From Capniomyces stellatus (Eukaryota; Kickxellomycota; Harpellomycetes; Harpellales; Legeriomycetaceae): a DNA stretch of 64,000 nucleotides. Each line of letters opens with the position of its first letter. The first letter of the stretch is position 1. The notes under the pieces were generated by a model. The model saw only the letters and a program-made list of their open reading frames with translations, had not been told where the DNA came from and did not search any database. Location: the NCBI GenBank assembly GCA_001661515.1, contig LUVW01000028.1:228078-292077 (forward strand), written 5' to 3'. Shown here in pieces: positions 22,487 to 33,119 of this stretch. A program made the position numbers and the translations under genes.

Positions 22487-25400
22487 ATGAATTGGTTCAA
22501 GAACAGTGGGCCGGATGAGCTTTTAAAAACACTTGAGGCTATTGATTCGAGTGTTTATTTTGGCGACTTTAGTCCAAGAGATGAGAAGAAACAATACGAG
22601 ACTACAAAAGAAATAGGGGCAAAAGAACAAAAAGGCGAAGGCGAAACTGAAAAAACCGAGCAAAAGAAAGAATCTTTTGAATTGACCACCGAGCAGCTTA
22701 AAGAAGCGCTGCACAAAGTCGAGGACAGTATTCAGCTGAAAAAGGTAGGGAAAACAAGCAAATTAATGCTGAATAAAGTCAAATAAATTGCTGACGCGCA
22801 GAAATAATGAGTCAAATGGAATGTTGGAGGAAAGGAGAGAGAGGAGAGTAAGTGGAAGAGTGAAAAAAATAAATGATGTTTTGTAGAAAGCATTATCCGA
22901 AAAGCTAAAAGCAGAGAGAGAGGTGTTTGAAGAAACAACAGCAATAACAGATCTGACGTACGAAAAGACGAAGTATCTGGTAGAACAGACCAAAAGACTA
23001 AATGAAGAATGGATGGACCCAAAGGTAAAAATAGCAGTGATTTAGAGTTGAGACAAGGTTACTTATACCAAGAGAGAAGATTTATTCTGCAGTGTTGGAG
23101 AATAAAAGTATCGGGGGGTAATTGATGAATACTGTTTTGTAGAAAAGCGTGTCGATACGATATTCAAGATGCGTCAAAAAGAAGGCAGATGTTGAGGGGG
23201 CATTAGAGAAAAACAGGGATATAATTGGAGTTCTGGAGAAGTTGGACAGAATCAACAGAGAGTTAATGAACATGGATAGGGCCATCAAGGAGCACGATTT
23301 TCTAAAGTCAGCAAAGCTAATTGTAGAAATAGTAAGTAGGGGTGGGGGGTTTAAAGATGCGAATAGTTAAACAGGGAGGATAGAAGGCAGTATTAAGAGA
23401 GACTGGAGTTGCTGAGGATGAGAGGAAGAGGAAGAGGATATGAATGATAATTAAAGAAAAAAAAAGCAAACTTGGATTATTAAATATTAATAGGGAAGAT
23501 TGTTGAGAGAGTCGGGGATAAACAGTAGTAGGGTATATTACATTCTAAAGGTAAGTCAATGTATACTGCCAGGGGGTGAGTGGGGTGTTCTAGTTGAGGT
23601 AGTTAGGGAGTGTTATAGAAGATAAAATAGAGCTGTGGTTGTATGGATAGGATCGAGTTGAGAATGCGGGTTTAAATTTGCAAGAAGTAGCGTGTAATGT
23701 GATGGCCACAAAGGTGTATGTTGAACAAAAGAAGGGGGACTATGTGCAGTTAGTTATTGACAATAGAGGTAGGTGTTATTTGGCAGATATACAGTATATG
23801 TGTTGATGGCAGAGTTGAGAAATAGGGCCAATGAGCTGATTGGTGGAAATTTGATAGATGAAAAGTGGAAGGAAATGTTTTTGGCATCAGAACTTCTGGG
23901 GTTTGAGAGCGAGATATCTTTGGCTGTTTTCAAAAGGGCAGTGGCGCCGGTGTACGAGGCATTAGTAAAAGACATGGCAGACGAGGTGAGAGTCGAGGTG
24001 GTGGATGGGCGGCATATATTGAAGCTGGTGGAGAGCAAGGCGGGACTGGGCAGAGATAAAAAGCCAGCAGGAATCGAGGCAGTTCAGAGCTGGGTAGTTT
24101 TGGTCTTGGAGTTTATTAATAATCACGTGATGAAGAAAACTGAGCGATTTAATTGGGCCAGAGAAATGCTAGTAATGCACTCGGACCAACCAGTAGTCAG
24201 GCAGCTGGTAGAACGGTGCTTCAGGCTTGCATATGATAGCAGCTCAGGCGAGGCGGGGGAGGGTGGCGTGGAGGGGTTTGAAATTGCAGAACTGGAGGCG
24301 CAGGCTTCGAGAATAGAGAGGGTTCTTGTTATCATAGGGGCGCTGGAGGAGTCAGAGAAGCCGTTTACGAGCCATGTAAACAAAATTGATCTGCACTACG
24401 CAAAGTTCAAGTCTGAAAATGTGCTGGAGAAGGTCAGGAAGGAGATCCTGAGCCAGGACTTTGCAGAGGTTCTGACGGACATCAAGAGCAGCGAGTACCT
24501 GGAGTGCAGTTCGGTGGATGGAGCAAAGTCCGGTGACGCGAAAGAACGAGTAGACACGCTGATCAAGGAAATGGACGCGTTCCAGGCCACTGTACCAGTG
24601 TGCACAATAAGCAAAGCGGCGCTCGTGGTTGTACAGCAGATGTACAGTCTGGTGGTAGACTCTGTGAATTTTGGCGGGAAGGCAGAGGAAATATTGGTGT
24701 GTACGGCGTACAATTTGGGTGAACTGTACATATCGTTGCGGTACAGTGTACACTTTGGGAGTATAACAAAAGTGCCCCACTTGTGTGTAGTATATCACAA
24801 CGACATGATGTACCTATCAATGGTGGCAGACTTTTTCTCAGCCAAAGTTATCCCAATTCTGACAAACAAAAATGCAGAGAACAAAAACGAAAACGAAAAC
24901 GAAAGCAAAGTTGAAAGTAAAAATGAAAATGAAAATGAAAAATATTCGAGTAACTGGACAACTATGAGTAGGGGAATGGTGAGTATTGGGAAAGAGGCTG
25001 TTGATGTGTGGGCTGAGAGGATGTATGGTGAGCTGGATGGACACCTAGAGTATGTGAACGGGTTTGGCAATTCCTCCAACACCAACAAGAGCAAGATGAT
25101 CAGCGAGGCCATTAAAAAGTCCTTGTTTTTCATTAGACAGACAGCAGATTCACTATCGAAACAAGTAAGAATTGAATAGATAAGATTTTATAGCCAAATT
25201 AACACTCGAGTGACTGAACAATCAATGGGATTATATTTGGGTGCAAATAAAAAAAATAAACACATCGCTGATTAACTTAGTTTTTATTTTTGTTTTTATT
25301 TCTGTTTTTTTTTGGTGTAGAATCTACTGACACCACACGTGTATAGCGGAATAGTCGGATCTTTGTTGGATCATTTGCTAGGAAAGCTGATTGAGCAAGT

Positions 25401-25707
25401 GACCAGTTTGAAGTCGATTAGCGCGTCTGATTCAGAAAGGCTGAATGAGTTGTTGTCAGGATTGACGAAAACGATGCAGGCCGAGTTCAAGGTGCCGGTA
25501 AAAGCAGAGTATATAAGCAGGTACAAAAAGTATGAACAGACAGCGGATGTGTTGGTGCTTTCGATGAAGGAGATTGTGAAGAGGTATGAAATAGGGCTGA
25601 TTGATGGGTATAAGAGCAACCCGCAAGAACTGGTGGGACTAATTATGAGTTTGTTTGAAGATTCTGATGCAAGAAAAAAGAACATCAACATTATTTTATC
25701 CACCTGA
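22487..25707 (+). CDS. ZW10: ZW10 homolog (Dsl1/NRZ tethering complex, RZZ)
   Basis: ZW10 is a subunit of the ER vesicle-tethering NRZ/Dsl1 complex and, in animals, of the kinetochore RZZ complex. Seven exons close in phase: 22487-22744, 22887-23024, 23143-23331, 23494-23550, 23651-23768, 23795-25164 and 25321-25707, about 838 residues (human ZW10 has 779). The N-terminal part is coiled coil (LEKLDRINRELMNMDRAIKE). The C-terminus carries family signals: VYSGIVGSLLDHLLGKLIEQ, ISASDSERLNELL, and DVLVLSMKEIVKRYE followed by LVGLIMSLFEDSDARKK, which line up with the animal 'LEASLSDIVERW' and 'LIRALFQNTDRR' blocks. The exon 5/6 intron (23769-23794) would be only 26 nt, and the frames on either side differ, so either a tiny intron or a sequence error is present. 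A Lys/Asn/Glu-rich insert lies near 24870-24945. Confidence 0.8.
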
Positions 25708-26301
25708 AAAATGATCAAGTTGGCATTCTAGTTTTACTTTTATACTAGCTTTATATTATCCAAGCTCTTGTTGCAAGGGGTTGGTTACAATGGAATAGTT
25801 ATATATTTAAAGCTTTAAATCTTTTTGTTGTTTATTTACTTTATTCTTTTAAATATGCGAGTTCAATAATAAACGAAGCTTTTGTGTTTTGATATTTAAA
25901 CCTACCCAATTAAACGCCAACAAAATTTCAGCAAAAGAAAAGGAAAAAAAAAAATCAACTAGTGTTTTTATTTACGGGTTTTAGTCGTTAATTTCATGTT
26001 AATTCTTTTTGATGTTCCTAGATTTACTTTACCAGTTTAAGCAGTTTTTTTTTAATTTAAGAAGGCAACAATAAAATTAGAAACAAAAAAAAACAGTCAA
26101 CCATAGAGCGAGCTAGTTAAATAAGTTTGGCTTTGTTCTGATAGCTGGTTTGTGCTAATAGAGTGTAGTAGTATTAATTACCGATATATCAACTATATGA
26201 CGGTTTATCAGGTAGAAAAAGGAGTGAAAATAAGTAAAGAAAAGATAAAGTAATTTAAATATTTTTGAATTGTTATATTTGAGCTACAAAAGAGTGTGAA
26301 A
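25708..26301. other. Intergenic spacer between ZW10 and SET1
   Basis: About 600 bases of AT-rich sequence with AATAAA-like hexamers after ZW10 (AATAATAAACG at about 25866). Nothing else is seen. Confidence 0.5.
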
Positions 26302-29300
26302 ATGAAGCCATTAAATGGCAAACCCAGCTATAACAATCATGGGAGCAGCGAGCACGGTAACAGCGCAATAAGAGAGCCAGAGAATTTAAATGTGCTGAAA
26401 ACAACAGGCACTAAATCTCGGGGTGATTTAGCAATAGAGACAACAGCCAAACTTAATGGAAATGGGAATGGGAATGGGAATGGGAATGGGAATGGGAATG
26501 GGAATGGGAATGGGAATGGGAATGGGAATGGGAATGGGAATGGAACCGAGCCTTACTTTTCACCAGCTTTGAGTCAGGATTTTCAAGAGTTGAAGCAGAT
26601 TATCAGTCTAACATCAAATATCAGCCAGTACCCCAAGCCAAGGTTTGATTCCGAGTCCACTTTAGGGCTGGATGGGAGACAAGAAGCTGTTGGTGGAATT
26701 GATAAAGTAGATGGTTTAACAAAGGACAGATTTATAGAGTTTAATAGCGAAAAAAAAGGAACAAGATATTCTTTGGAAAGTTACAAAAGAGAAAAGGGTA
26801 GATCATACGAATCAAAAGGAGCAGTGGGATATAGGGATCAAGAGGAGCGCGTAGGAAGTGGGTGGGGTAGGAAGAGAAGTAGAAGCAGAGAGCGTAGGAC
26901 GGAGCAGGTGCGTGCACATGAAATTGATCCGTACAAACATTCAGACAGCTACGGATACAGAGGAAATGGCCAGTATAGAGAGACTGGCAGAAGTAGCGAG
27001 AGTCAAAGTAGCTATGAAAAGTACCCGAACAAGCATAGAAACACCGGGTCAAAGGGCCATGAGGTTCGAGATGGATTTAGAGGCGGTTACAGAGAAACAG
27101 GAGTCGATTTGCATAGAGGCAGAGAGAAGGGAGATTTTAGAGATCAGGAAAGGGATCGAGAGAGTGAAAAGTATCGAGAAGGTGAAAGGTATCGAGGAAG
27201 AGAGGGCGATAGATATAGAAGCAGGGATAGGGGGAGGGAAAGTGATAAGTATCGAGAAAGCGGTAGGTATAAGGCGAGAGAAGATTATAGGTACGACCAC
27301 AATGACAGTTATGGCTACAAAAAAGAACAAAATGGACGGTACCAACCTTACCCCAACGAGCAGGGTAGATTTAGAGAACATTCGACGGGAAATAAAGTGT
27401 GGGAAAGAGTAAAAGGGGAAGATGGTGTAGAAAATAAAGATAAAATTGACAAAGCCAGTAAAGCAGAGGATCATGGCTCGGGAATTGAACGAGTGGGATG
27501 GCAGAAAAGTGCTGTGAATGAGGTAAAGGAAAAAGTGTTGGTAGAGGAGGTTAGAATGGAGGAGATAAGAGCAGAGGAGGTTGGAATGGAAGAGGTTAAA
27601 TTAGAGGACAAAAGTGGAGAAATGGAGGGCGGAAAAGAGTATATGAGGAAATTGGTGAAAGAAAATGATCCACGAAAGGGGAAGGAATATCAGAAAGTGA
27701 GGATGCAGATAAAAGGCAAAAAAAGAGAGATAAATGCAGTGATGTATAAAATGGACAGACACACGGTGCAGAACTCGCCAGGGCTGAAGCTGGTGGTGTA
27801 TGAGATGTCACCACTTGTGACAAATGAGCAAGTAAAGAAGTACTTTTCGGGCTTTGGAAGAGTGGCGGATGTGAAAATCGAGATGGATCCGATGACGGGA
27901 ATGAGTTTGGGGGTTGGAGTGGTGGAGTATGAACAGAGCAAAGAAAGCGAGCATCCGAGACTTGTAGCACAGCAGGTGTTTTTGGGGTTTGGGGATACGG
28001 GTGTGGGGGGGCTGGTGGGGGCAAAACTGAGGGTTGACGACTTTTCAATGACGTTTTTCAAGGCGGTTGTTGACTCGGTTTTGGAGAAAAGGAGAAGAGT
28101 GGTTGGAGGAGGAGGAGGAGTGGATAGTGGGGACACTGGAGATAAGAATAGTAAAAATATAGGGCAAGTAGCAAAGTTTGACAGTGAGAGAAACGAGGCA
28201 AAAGTGTTGGCAAAAACATTGGTGGGCGAACCAAAAAGCAAGAACAACAACAAGAGCAAAAACGATGAGTTTGGGGCAGTTGACGATGACGGAAACAACA
28301 GAAATAAAGTGGGTGAGAATTCTGGGGAAAGAGTGGCGGAGAAAGGGGCGAATATGGGGGAAAGAGTGGGTGTGGAGGCAGAGGATTTCAGACTGGCATA
28401 TAAACGGGCACAAAGGAAAATAATTGGAGAATTGGCCAACTCGTTTATATTGGATCTGAAGCGTAGGATTTTGTCACAGATAATAGCAAGACACGTGAAA
28501 AGACAGGAAAGCAGCAGTTCCGGCAACATTAAGATAGGGGGAGAGGGTGTGGGGGAAAGGAATGAGGGTGGTGGTGGTGGTGGTGGTGGTGGTGAGGCGG
28601 AGGCAAGAGAAGAAGAGAGTAAATTTGGCAGGAAAAACAGGTCGTTGGAGTCGATGTTTGGGTCAAGTTCGGCCTACAACGTGTCAACCAAAAGCTTGGG
28701 CGAAAGAAATAACAGTCTAAGCAGTGTTCTTGCAGCACTGCCGAGTTTCAGAAAGAAATCCAGCAAAACAAACACAGAATCCAACCCACAAGACAACATC
28801 AAATCCAATTACAAATCCAAATCCAACTTTAAATCCAAAACTAAAACTAAAACCAATACAGAAGATAGTGTTGATGCGAGCAGAACCAAAAGTGCTGGTG
28901 ACAAGGTTGGTGTTTCTGGTTTGATCAGGGGGAGAAGAGTCAAAAAAAATAACAAGGATGTATACTCAGAGTCTGGATCAAACGCAGAGTCAAACGCTGA
29001 GGCTTCAGATGTAGATCTGCAAGAGTCGGAAACAGACTTGATCCAACAACTGGACACTAAAAGTCAGAAACATAAAAACGGACCAAAAGCAAAAACAAAG
29101 CCAGAAGCCACAATTGATGCTAATGAATTAGATTTAGATATGGATTTAGATATGGATTTAAATATGGATTTAGACTTGGATCCAGGTTTGGGTAAGTGGA
29201 AAGGGAAAGGGAAAGGGAAAGGAAGCAGAAAGACACAGTTTTACTTGGGGTCTGAAATGGGAGTAGACTTGGAGTCTGAAATAGAAAAGTTAGAAATAGA

Positions 29301-30945
29301 ACAACAGTTAGAATTGGAGTCAAATTCAGACCAAGAGTTGAAATTGGATCAAGATTCAGAATTAGAACTAGAGTTAGAATCAGAATCAGAATCAGAATCA
29401 GGATTAGATTTGGATTTGGATTTAGATTTAGATTTAGATTTAGATTTCAAGTCAGACCCAGACCCAGACCCAAACCCAAACTCTGACTTGGACTCGGATT
29501 TGGATTTGGATTCAGATTACAAGTGTAATGGCGTAAGAAATCCAAATTTGAAAAAGGTTAAACCCAATAACAAGACCAAAGTCACAACCAAGGCCGAAAA
29601 CATAAATAAAATCAAGCCAACCACCAAAGATAAAACAAAATCAGTTACCAAAACTAAAACGACAACCAAAACGACAACTAAAATTAAAAGGGCAGGAAAA
29701 TCAGACAGTAATATCCAAAGCGAGAACTGTGCCACCAACACTGGCTATAACAGCAATGGTTGGGATGAAGGTATGGATGTAGATGTGTTTGAACATGAGC
29801 CTCAGTTTCAACTTTCCCAACCCAAACAACGTACTCATTCTACAGGGTCAGCAAGAACTGAAGGTTATTATAAAATCGAAAAATCCGAAAAGTCCGAGTA
29901 TTTGCTGCCTCTGCTGCCCTTACTACACTGGTCTGCCAACTTTTACGCGTCAAACGTCAAGCAAACATACTCTGCCAGTGAGTCCAACGTGACTGCCGAC
30001 GACAACACCAGCAATACACGCGTTCTGGACGCGGTTGGCGGAAACGAGATGTTGATTCGCAGCCAAGATGGAGCAAATATGTTTGCAGCCGGAACAGAAT
30101 ATTCAGCCAATAGCAACAGCGGTAATTATGGAGTGGTAGGAGGGCCCGGTGCCGATAAAGGAGGACTGGAGCGAGGGCTGGGGATTGGGGTTGGGAATCC
30201 TGGGGCTGATACCGGGATGGGACTGGGGATGGATAGGAGAATAAGCCAGCAAACCAACACCAACACCAACTCAAACTCAAACAGCCGGTCAAACAGAGCA
30301 GCAAACAGAAAGCTAAGAGTGCAGATATCACAAACGTTGACCAAACGGACAAATACAGAAAGCGACAGCCATCAACAGCAGCAACAGCAGCAAGTAGCAC
30401 AGCAGCAGAATCTGAACGACCAAGCAAGCCACTCTCCAGCAACCAAAAGGGACCCGGAATCGTCGAGTGGAAATGTGGAGCTGTTAAAGTTCAACACGCT
30501 GGAAACGCGAAGAAAGCAGGTTTACTTTGCAAAATCGTCGATTCATTTCTACGGGCTGTTTGCAAAGGAACATATATATGCAGGCGAGTTTGTGATTGAG
30601 TATATAGGCGAGGTGATCCGGTCAAAGCTGTCGGATTTGCGTGAACAGCGGTACAACATGATGGGGCTGCACGACTGCTGCTACTTGTTCCGGATAGATG
30701 CCGAAACTGTGGTTGATGCCACGTTGATGGGCAACATTGCGCGGTTTGTCAACCATAGCTGCAATCCGAACTGTACAGCCAAGGTCATTACTGCTGACGG
30801 GAGCAAACGTATTGTCATCTACGCCAAGGCCGATATTTGCTCGGGCGAGGAGATTACTTATGATTATAAGTTTAATCAGGAAGACGAGCAGGACCGAATC
30901 AAGTGTCTTTGTGGATCAAGTAACTGTAGAGGTTACCTGAATTAA
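26302..30945 (+). CDS. SET1: Histone H3K4 methyltransferase SET1 (COMPASS)
   Basis: Catalytic subunit of COMPASS, which methylates histone H3 lysine 4 in the nucleus. Single exon from the ATG at 26302, 1547 residues (yeast Set1 has 1080). In order: a Gly-Asn repeat (residues about 52-80); an Arg/Ser/Glu/Tyr-rich region; an RRM-like domain (about 496-590; LKLVVYEMSPLVTNEQVKKY then FSGFGRVADVKIE); a Set1-associated helix (about 694-735; IIGELANSFILDLKRRILSQ); long acidic Asp-Leu and Ser-Glu repeats (about 935-1075); Lys/Thr-rich and poly-Gln segments. The C-terminal SET domain (about 1398-1530) shows YGLFAKEHIYAGEFVIEYIG, the cofactor motif RFVNHSCNPNC and the catalytic-region EEITYDYKF. Post-SET CLCGSSNCRGYLN follows. 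The extra length comes from low-complexity repeats, several built on hexanucleotide microsatellites. Confidence 0.95.
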   Translation: MKPLNGKPSYNNHGSSEHGNSAIREPENLNVLKTTGTKSRGDLAIETTAKLNGNGNGNGNGNGNGNGNGNGNGNGNGNGNGTEPYFSPALSQDFQELKQIISLTSNISQYPKPRFDSESTLGLDGRQEAVGGIDKVDGLTKDRFIEFNSEKKGTRYSLESYKREKGRSYESKGAVGYRDQEERVGSGWGRKRSRSRERRTEQVRAHEIDPYKHSDSYGYRGNGQYRETGRSSESQSSYEKYPNKHRNTGSKGHEVRDGFRGGYRETGVDLHRGREKGDFRDQERDRESEKYREGERYRGREGDRYRSRDRGRESDKYRESGRYKAREDYRYDHNDSYGYKKEQNGRYQPYPNEQGRFREHSTGNKVWERVKGEDGVENKDKIDKASKAEDHGSGIERVGWQKSAVNEVKEKVLVEEVRMEEIRAEEVGMEEVKLEDKSGEMEGGKEYMRKLVKENDPRKGKEYQKVRMQIKGKKREINAVMYKMDRHTVQNSPGLKLVVYEMSPLVTNEQVKKYFSGFGRVADVKIEMDPMTGMSLGVGVVEYEQSKESEHPRLVAQQVFLGFGDTGVGGLVGAKLRVDDFSMTFFKAVVDSVLEKRRRVVGGGGGVDSGDTGDKNSKNIGQVAKFDSERNEAKVLAKTLVGEPKSKNNNKSKNDEFGAVDDDGNNRNKVGENSGERVAEKGANMGERVGVEAEDFRLAYKRAQRKIIGELANSFILDLKRRILSQIIARHVKRQESSSSGNIKIGGEGVGERNEGGGGGGGGGEAEAREEESKFGRKNRSLESMFGSSSAYNVSTKSLGERNNSLSSVLAALPSFRKKSSKTNTESNPQDNIKSNYKSKSNFKSKTKTKTNTEDSVDASRTKSAGDKVGVSGLIRGRRVKKNNKDVYSESGSNAESNAEASDVDLQESETDLIQQLDTKSQKHKNGPKAKTKPEATIDANELDLDMDLDMDLNMDLDLDPGLGKWKGKGKGKGSRKTQFYLGSEMGVDLESEIEKLEIEQQLELESNSDQELKLDQDSELELELESESESESGLDLDLDLDLDLDLDFKSDPDPDPNPNSDLDSDLDLDSDYKCNGVRNPNLKKVKPNNKTKVTTKAENINKIKPTTKDKTKSVTKTKTTTKTTTKIKRAGKSDSNIQSENCATNTGYNSNGWDEGMDVDVFEHEPQFQLSQPKQRTHSTGSARTEGYYKIEKSEKSEYLLPLLPLLHWSANFYASNVKQTYSASESNVTADDNTSNTRVLDAVGGNEMLIRSQDGANMFAAGTEYSANSNSGNYGVVGGPGADKGGLERGLGIGVGNPGADTGMGLGMDRRISQQTNTNTNSNSNSRSNRAANRKLRVQISQTLTKRTNTESDSHQQQQQQQVAQQQNLNDQASHSPATKRDPESSSGNVELLKFNTLETRRKQVYFAKSSIHFYGLFAKEHIYAGEFVIEYIGEVIRSKLSDLREQRYNMMGLHDCCYLFRIDAETVVDATLMGNIARFVNHSCNPNCTAKVITADGSKRIVIYAKADICSGEEITYDYKFNQEDEQDRIKCLCGSSNCRGYLN
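26455..26543 (+). repeat. GGGAAT hexanucleotide microsatellite coding (Gly-Asn)n
   Basis: About 14 perfect or near-perfect hexamer copies, in frame near the N-terminus of SET1. Confidence 0.95.
29402..29447 (+). repeat. GATTTR hexamer array coding (Asp-Leu)n in SET1
   Basis: A run of GATTTA/GATTTG hexamers encodes alternating Asp and Leu. Related Asp-Leu/Asp-Met hexamers lie at about 29128-29182, and a Ser-Glu hexamer run (GAATCA) lies just upstream of this array. Confidence 0.85.
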
Positions 30946-31152
30946 GATCGTTCTAAGGTGTTTTTTTTTATTACTCCAACTTCACTGGTAATTTTCTTGT
31001 AGAATTTTTTTTTCTTCCCTTTTTTATCTCCAAACTTGAACTAATCTTGTAAAGTAATTGTAAAAGAAAGAAAAAAGCAAGTTTTGTTGGTATTAATAGA
31101 TCGTTGAGTTGTTTTATTTCGCTTTTTTACAATTAGTTGGGGGGGGGGGGGG

Positions 31153-31168
31153 NNNNNNNNNNNNNNNN
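31153..31168. other. Assembly gap (16 N) in poly-G
   Basis: The N run is flanked by G homopolymers on both sides. Confidence 0.95.
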
Positions 31169-31797
31169 GGGGGGGGGGGGGATTTTCTTTGCTTTTCAAT
31201 TCGTGATTTTCCGGTTTGTTAATAGCAACAATATAATGGTACTATATATAAAATTTGTATTGGATATCTTGGTTTTTACGTGTGGGGGAGGTGAGAAAAA
31301 AAAAAGAAAATAAAGAAACGCGGGATAATCAATTTGAATTTAACTTTATACTGGGAAAGAAGTAATATTGAAAAAGTGATTGTGGGATTGAGCAAATACA
31401 GTACAGACAACCAAAAACACCCAACTTGCTTTGGAAAATGACGGGATGTCTATTTAACTCGACATATTCAGAGTTTAGTTCTTTAGTTAATTTACCACCA
31501 AGATCAGAATGAATATAAGAAAGTGTTGGTTGAGTATGATAGGGCAAAGTAGTGTTTGGGAGTAAATTACCTGGTAAATCAAGCTTGGTGGAGATTGACA
31601 GTAATGAAACAGCTCTTGAATATAAACATGATTGCCCAGGATTTTCTTGGCAATAAAAATAATAATAATAATAAACAGTAGGCCAAGGGAAATATGTGTA
31701 ACGAACAGGAGAGAGGTAAGGGAAAAAAAGTAGCAAGGTTTACTACGAGGTGGTTGTTTGTGGGATTGTTGCAGTTTTATGTTATAGTATTGTATAT

Positions 31798-31858
31798 TAT
31801 CTTGCGCTGTTGTATGGTATCTTGCGCTGTTGTATATTATCTTGTGCTGTTGTAAATG
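31798..31858 (+). repeat. Three tandem copies of a 20-bp unit
   Basis: Unit TATCTTGCGCTGTTGTAT plus two variable bases, repeated three times with single-base changes. Confidence 0.8.
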
Positions 31859-33088
31859 CTATCTTGGTTAATTGGTGCTACTTTTTATAGCAAATAATGG
31901 AACACAAGAAATTGAATCCAAAAATATAATTTTTTTTCTTTTAGCTGACATCCTGAAAGTAGCGAGGTCAAGTAAAGTATTACAAATACAAACTTTAGTT
32001 CGAATTGTAGTGGTTAATTGAATAGACCTAAATAAGTAAGGCGATTGTGTGTATTTTTTTTTTTGTTGTTTTTAAAATAGGTAGTGAGATAAATAACCTT
32101 AATTTACAAAGTCGCTGATTATCATTTGGTAACTAAATGTTGAAATAATGGTGTTGAATTCCAAATCTGTTTAAAATCCGTACTTTTTTTTTTCAGCCTA
32201 GTTTGCTAATTGTCTTATTTTAATTTGTAATTTTTACCATTTCTTGTTGACTAAAAAGGAAGAAAAATACCTATAAACAGCTTTAATCAACCAACTGATT
32301 AAATCCATCCACTTGATATCAAGAGATTTAGACGGAAGGAATTGAAAATGAATTAAGTGTGGTTAATAGTGGTTAATAGTGGACAAAGCAAAATAGTAAA
32401 AAAGTCGAAACTTTACAACCATTTCCTTTTACGTTTACAATCCACTTTGTGCATCCATTTAAACTTGACATTTGTAAGTTTTTATTTATTTATTTTTTAT
32501 TTCCTGCTTTTATACACATTTTTAACCAGCTTAATAGCATCTGATAGATTTACACCAACTAGAGCATTTTCCTTACCAGTTAAACATTTTAATTGAGCAA
32601 AACCAAGCTCACCATTTAAACATATAAAGCCTAAAATAGTTGGCACTCATATGATAAAAAAAAAGCCAAAACTACCTTCAACACACCACACATAGAACCA
32701 AGTTGACTGAACAAACAAAACTTTCGTTTCTTTTGTTTCTTTCGGAAAAGCAACAGCTCTTGCATACTAAACGTAGATAAATAGTCGGTCATTTTATTTT
32801 TTCTGCCTGGCTAATCCAATTTATCCTTTTGTATACTTGTCACACTATTCACAAAGCTTTAGATCGCGGCAATACACAGCTGGTTATAACACAGTGTAGA
32901 TTTAGTTTCATTCTTCTTTGCCTCCTCTTTTTGCTATCACTTTCTGTAGAGTGCAGCCCAGAGCCATCGTATACGAAAACAAAATAAAATCCATCAAACT
33001 AAAAGAAGAACCCCTAGAACTTTGGCAGCAAGATCTTTAGATATATATATACTGCAACGAACGAACTTTAATATAGAAAAAAATAGGG

Positions 33089-33096
33089 TATAAAAA
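33089..33096 (+). promoter_or_regulatory. TATA-like element before the first GT15 gene
   Basis: TATAAAAA lies only about 24-31 bases before the ATG at 33120. It would act as a TATA box only if the leader is extremely short; otherwise it is just AT-rich leader sequence. Confidence 0.25.
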
Positions 33097-33119
33097 GCAA
33101 CAGTATTCAAAAATAAAGA

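Larger units (their letters stand above)
30946..33119. other. Intergenic spacer with poly-G gap and short tandem repeat
   Basis: About 2.2 kb between SET1 and the first GT15 gene. It contains a G homopolymer interrupted by 16 N (31153-31168) and a 20-bp repeat (31798-31858). There is no supported gene. Confidence 0.55.

Noticed and set aside
27690..28529. 279-codon minus-strand frame inside SET1
   Set aside because: Ser/Pro/Leu-rich antisense of the SET1 RRM and linker region. The sense strand carries the domains.
31141..31181. Poly-G with N as a telomere or scaffold end
   Set aside because: No TTAGGG-type repeat. Sequence on both sides is continuous spacer, so this is a homopolymer assembly gap.
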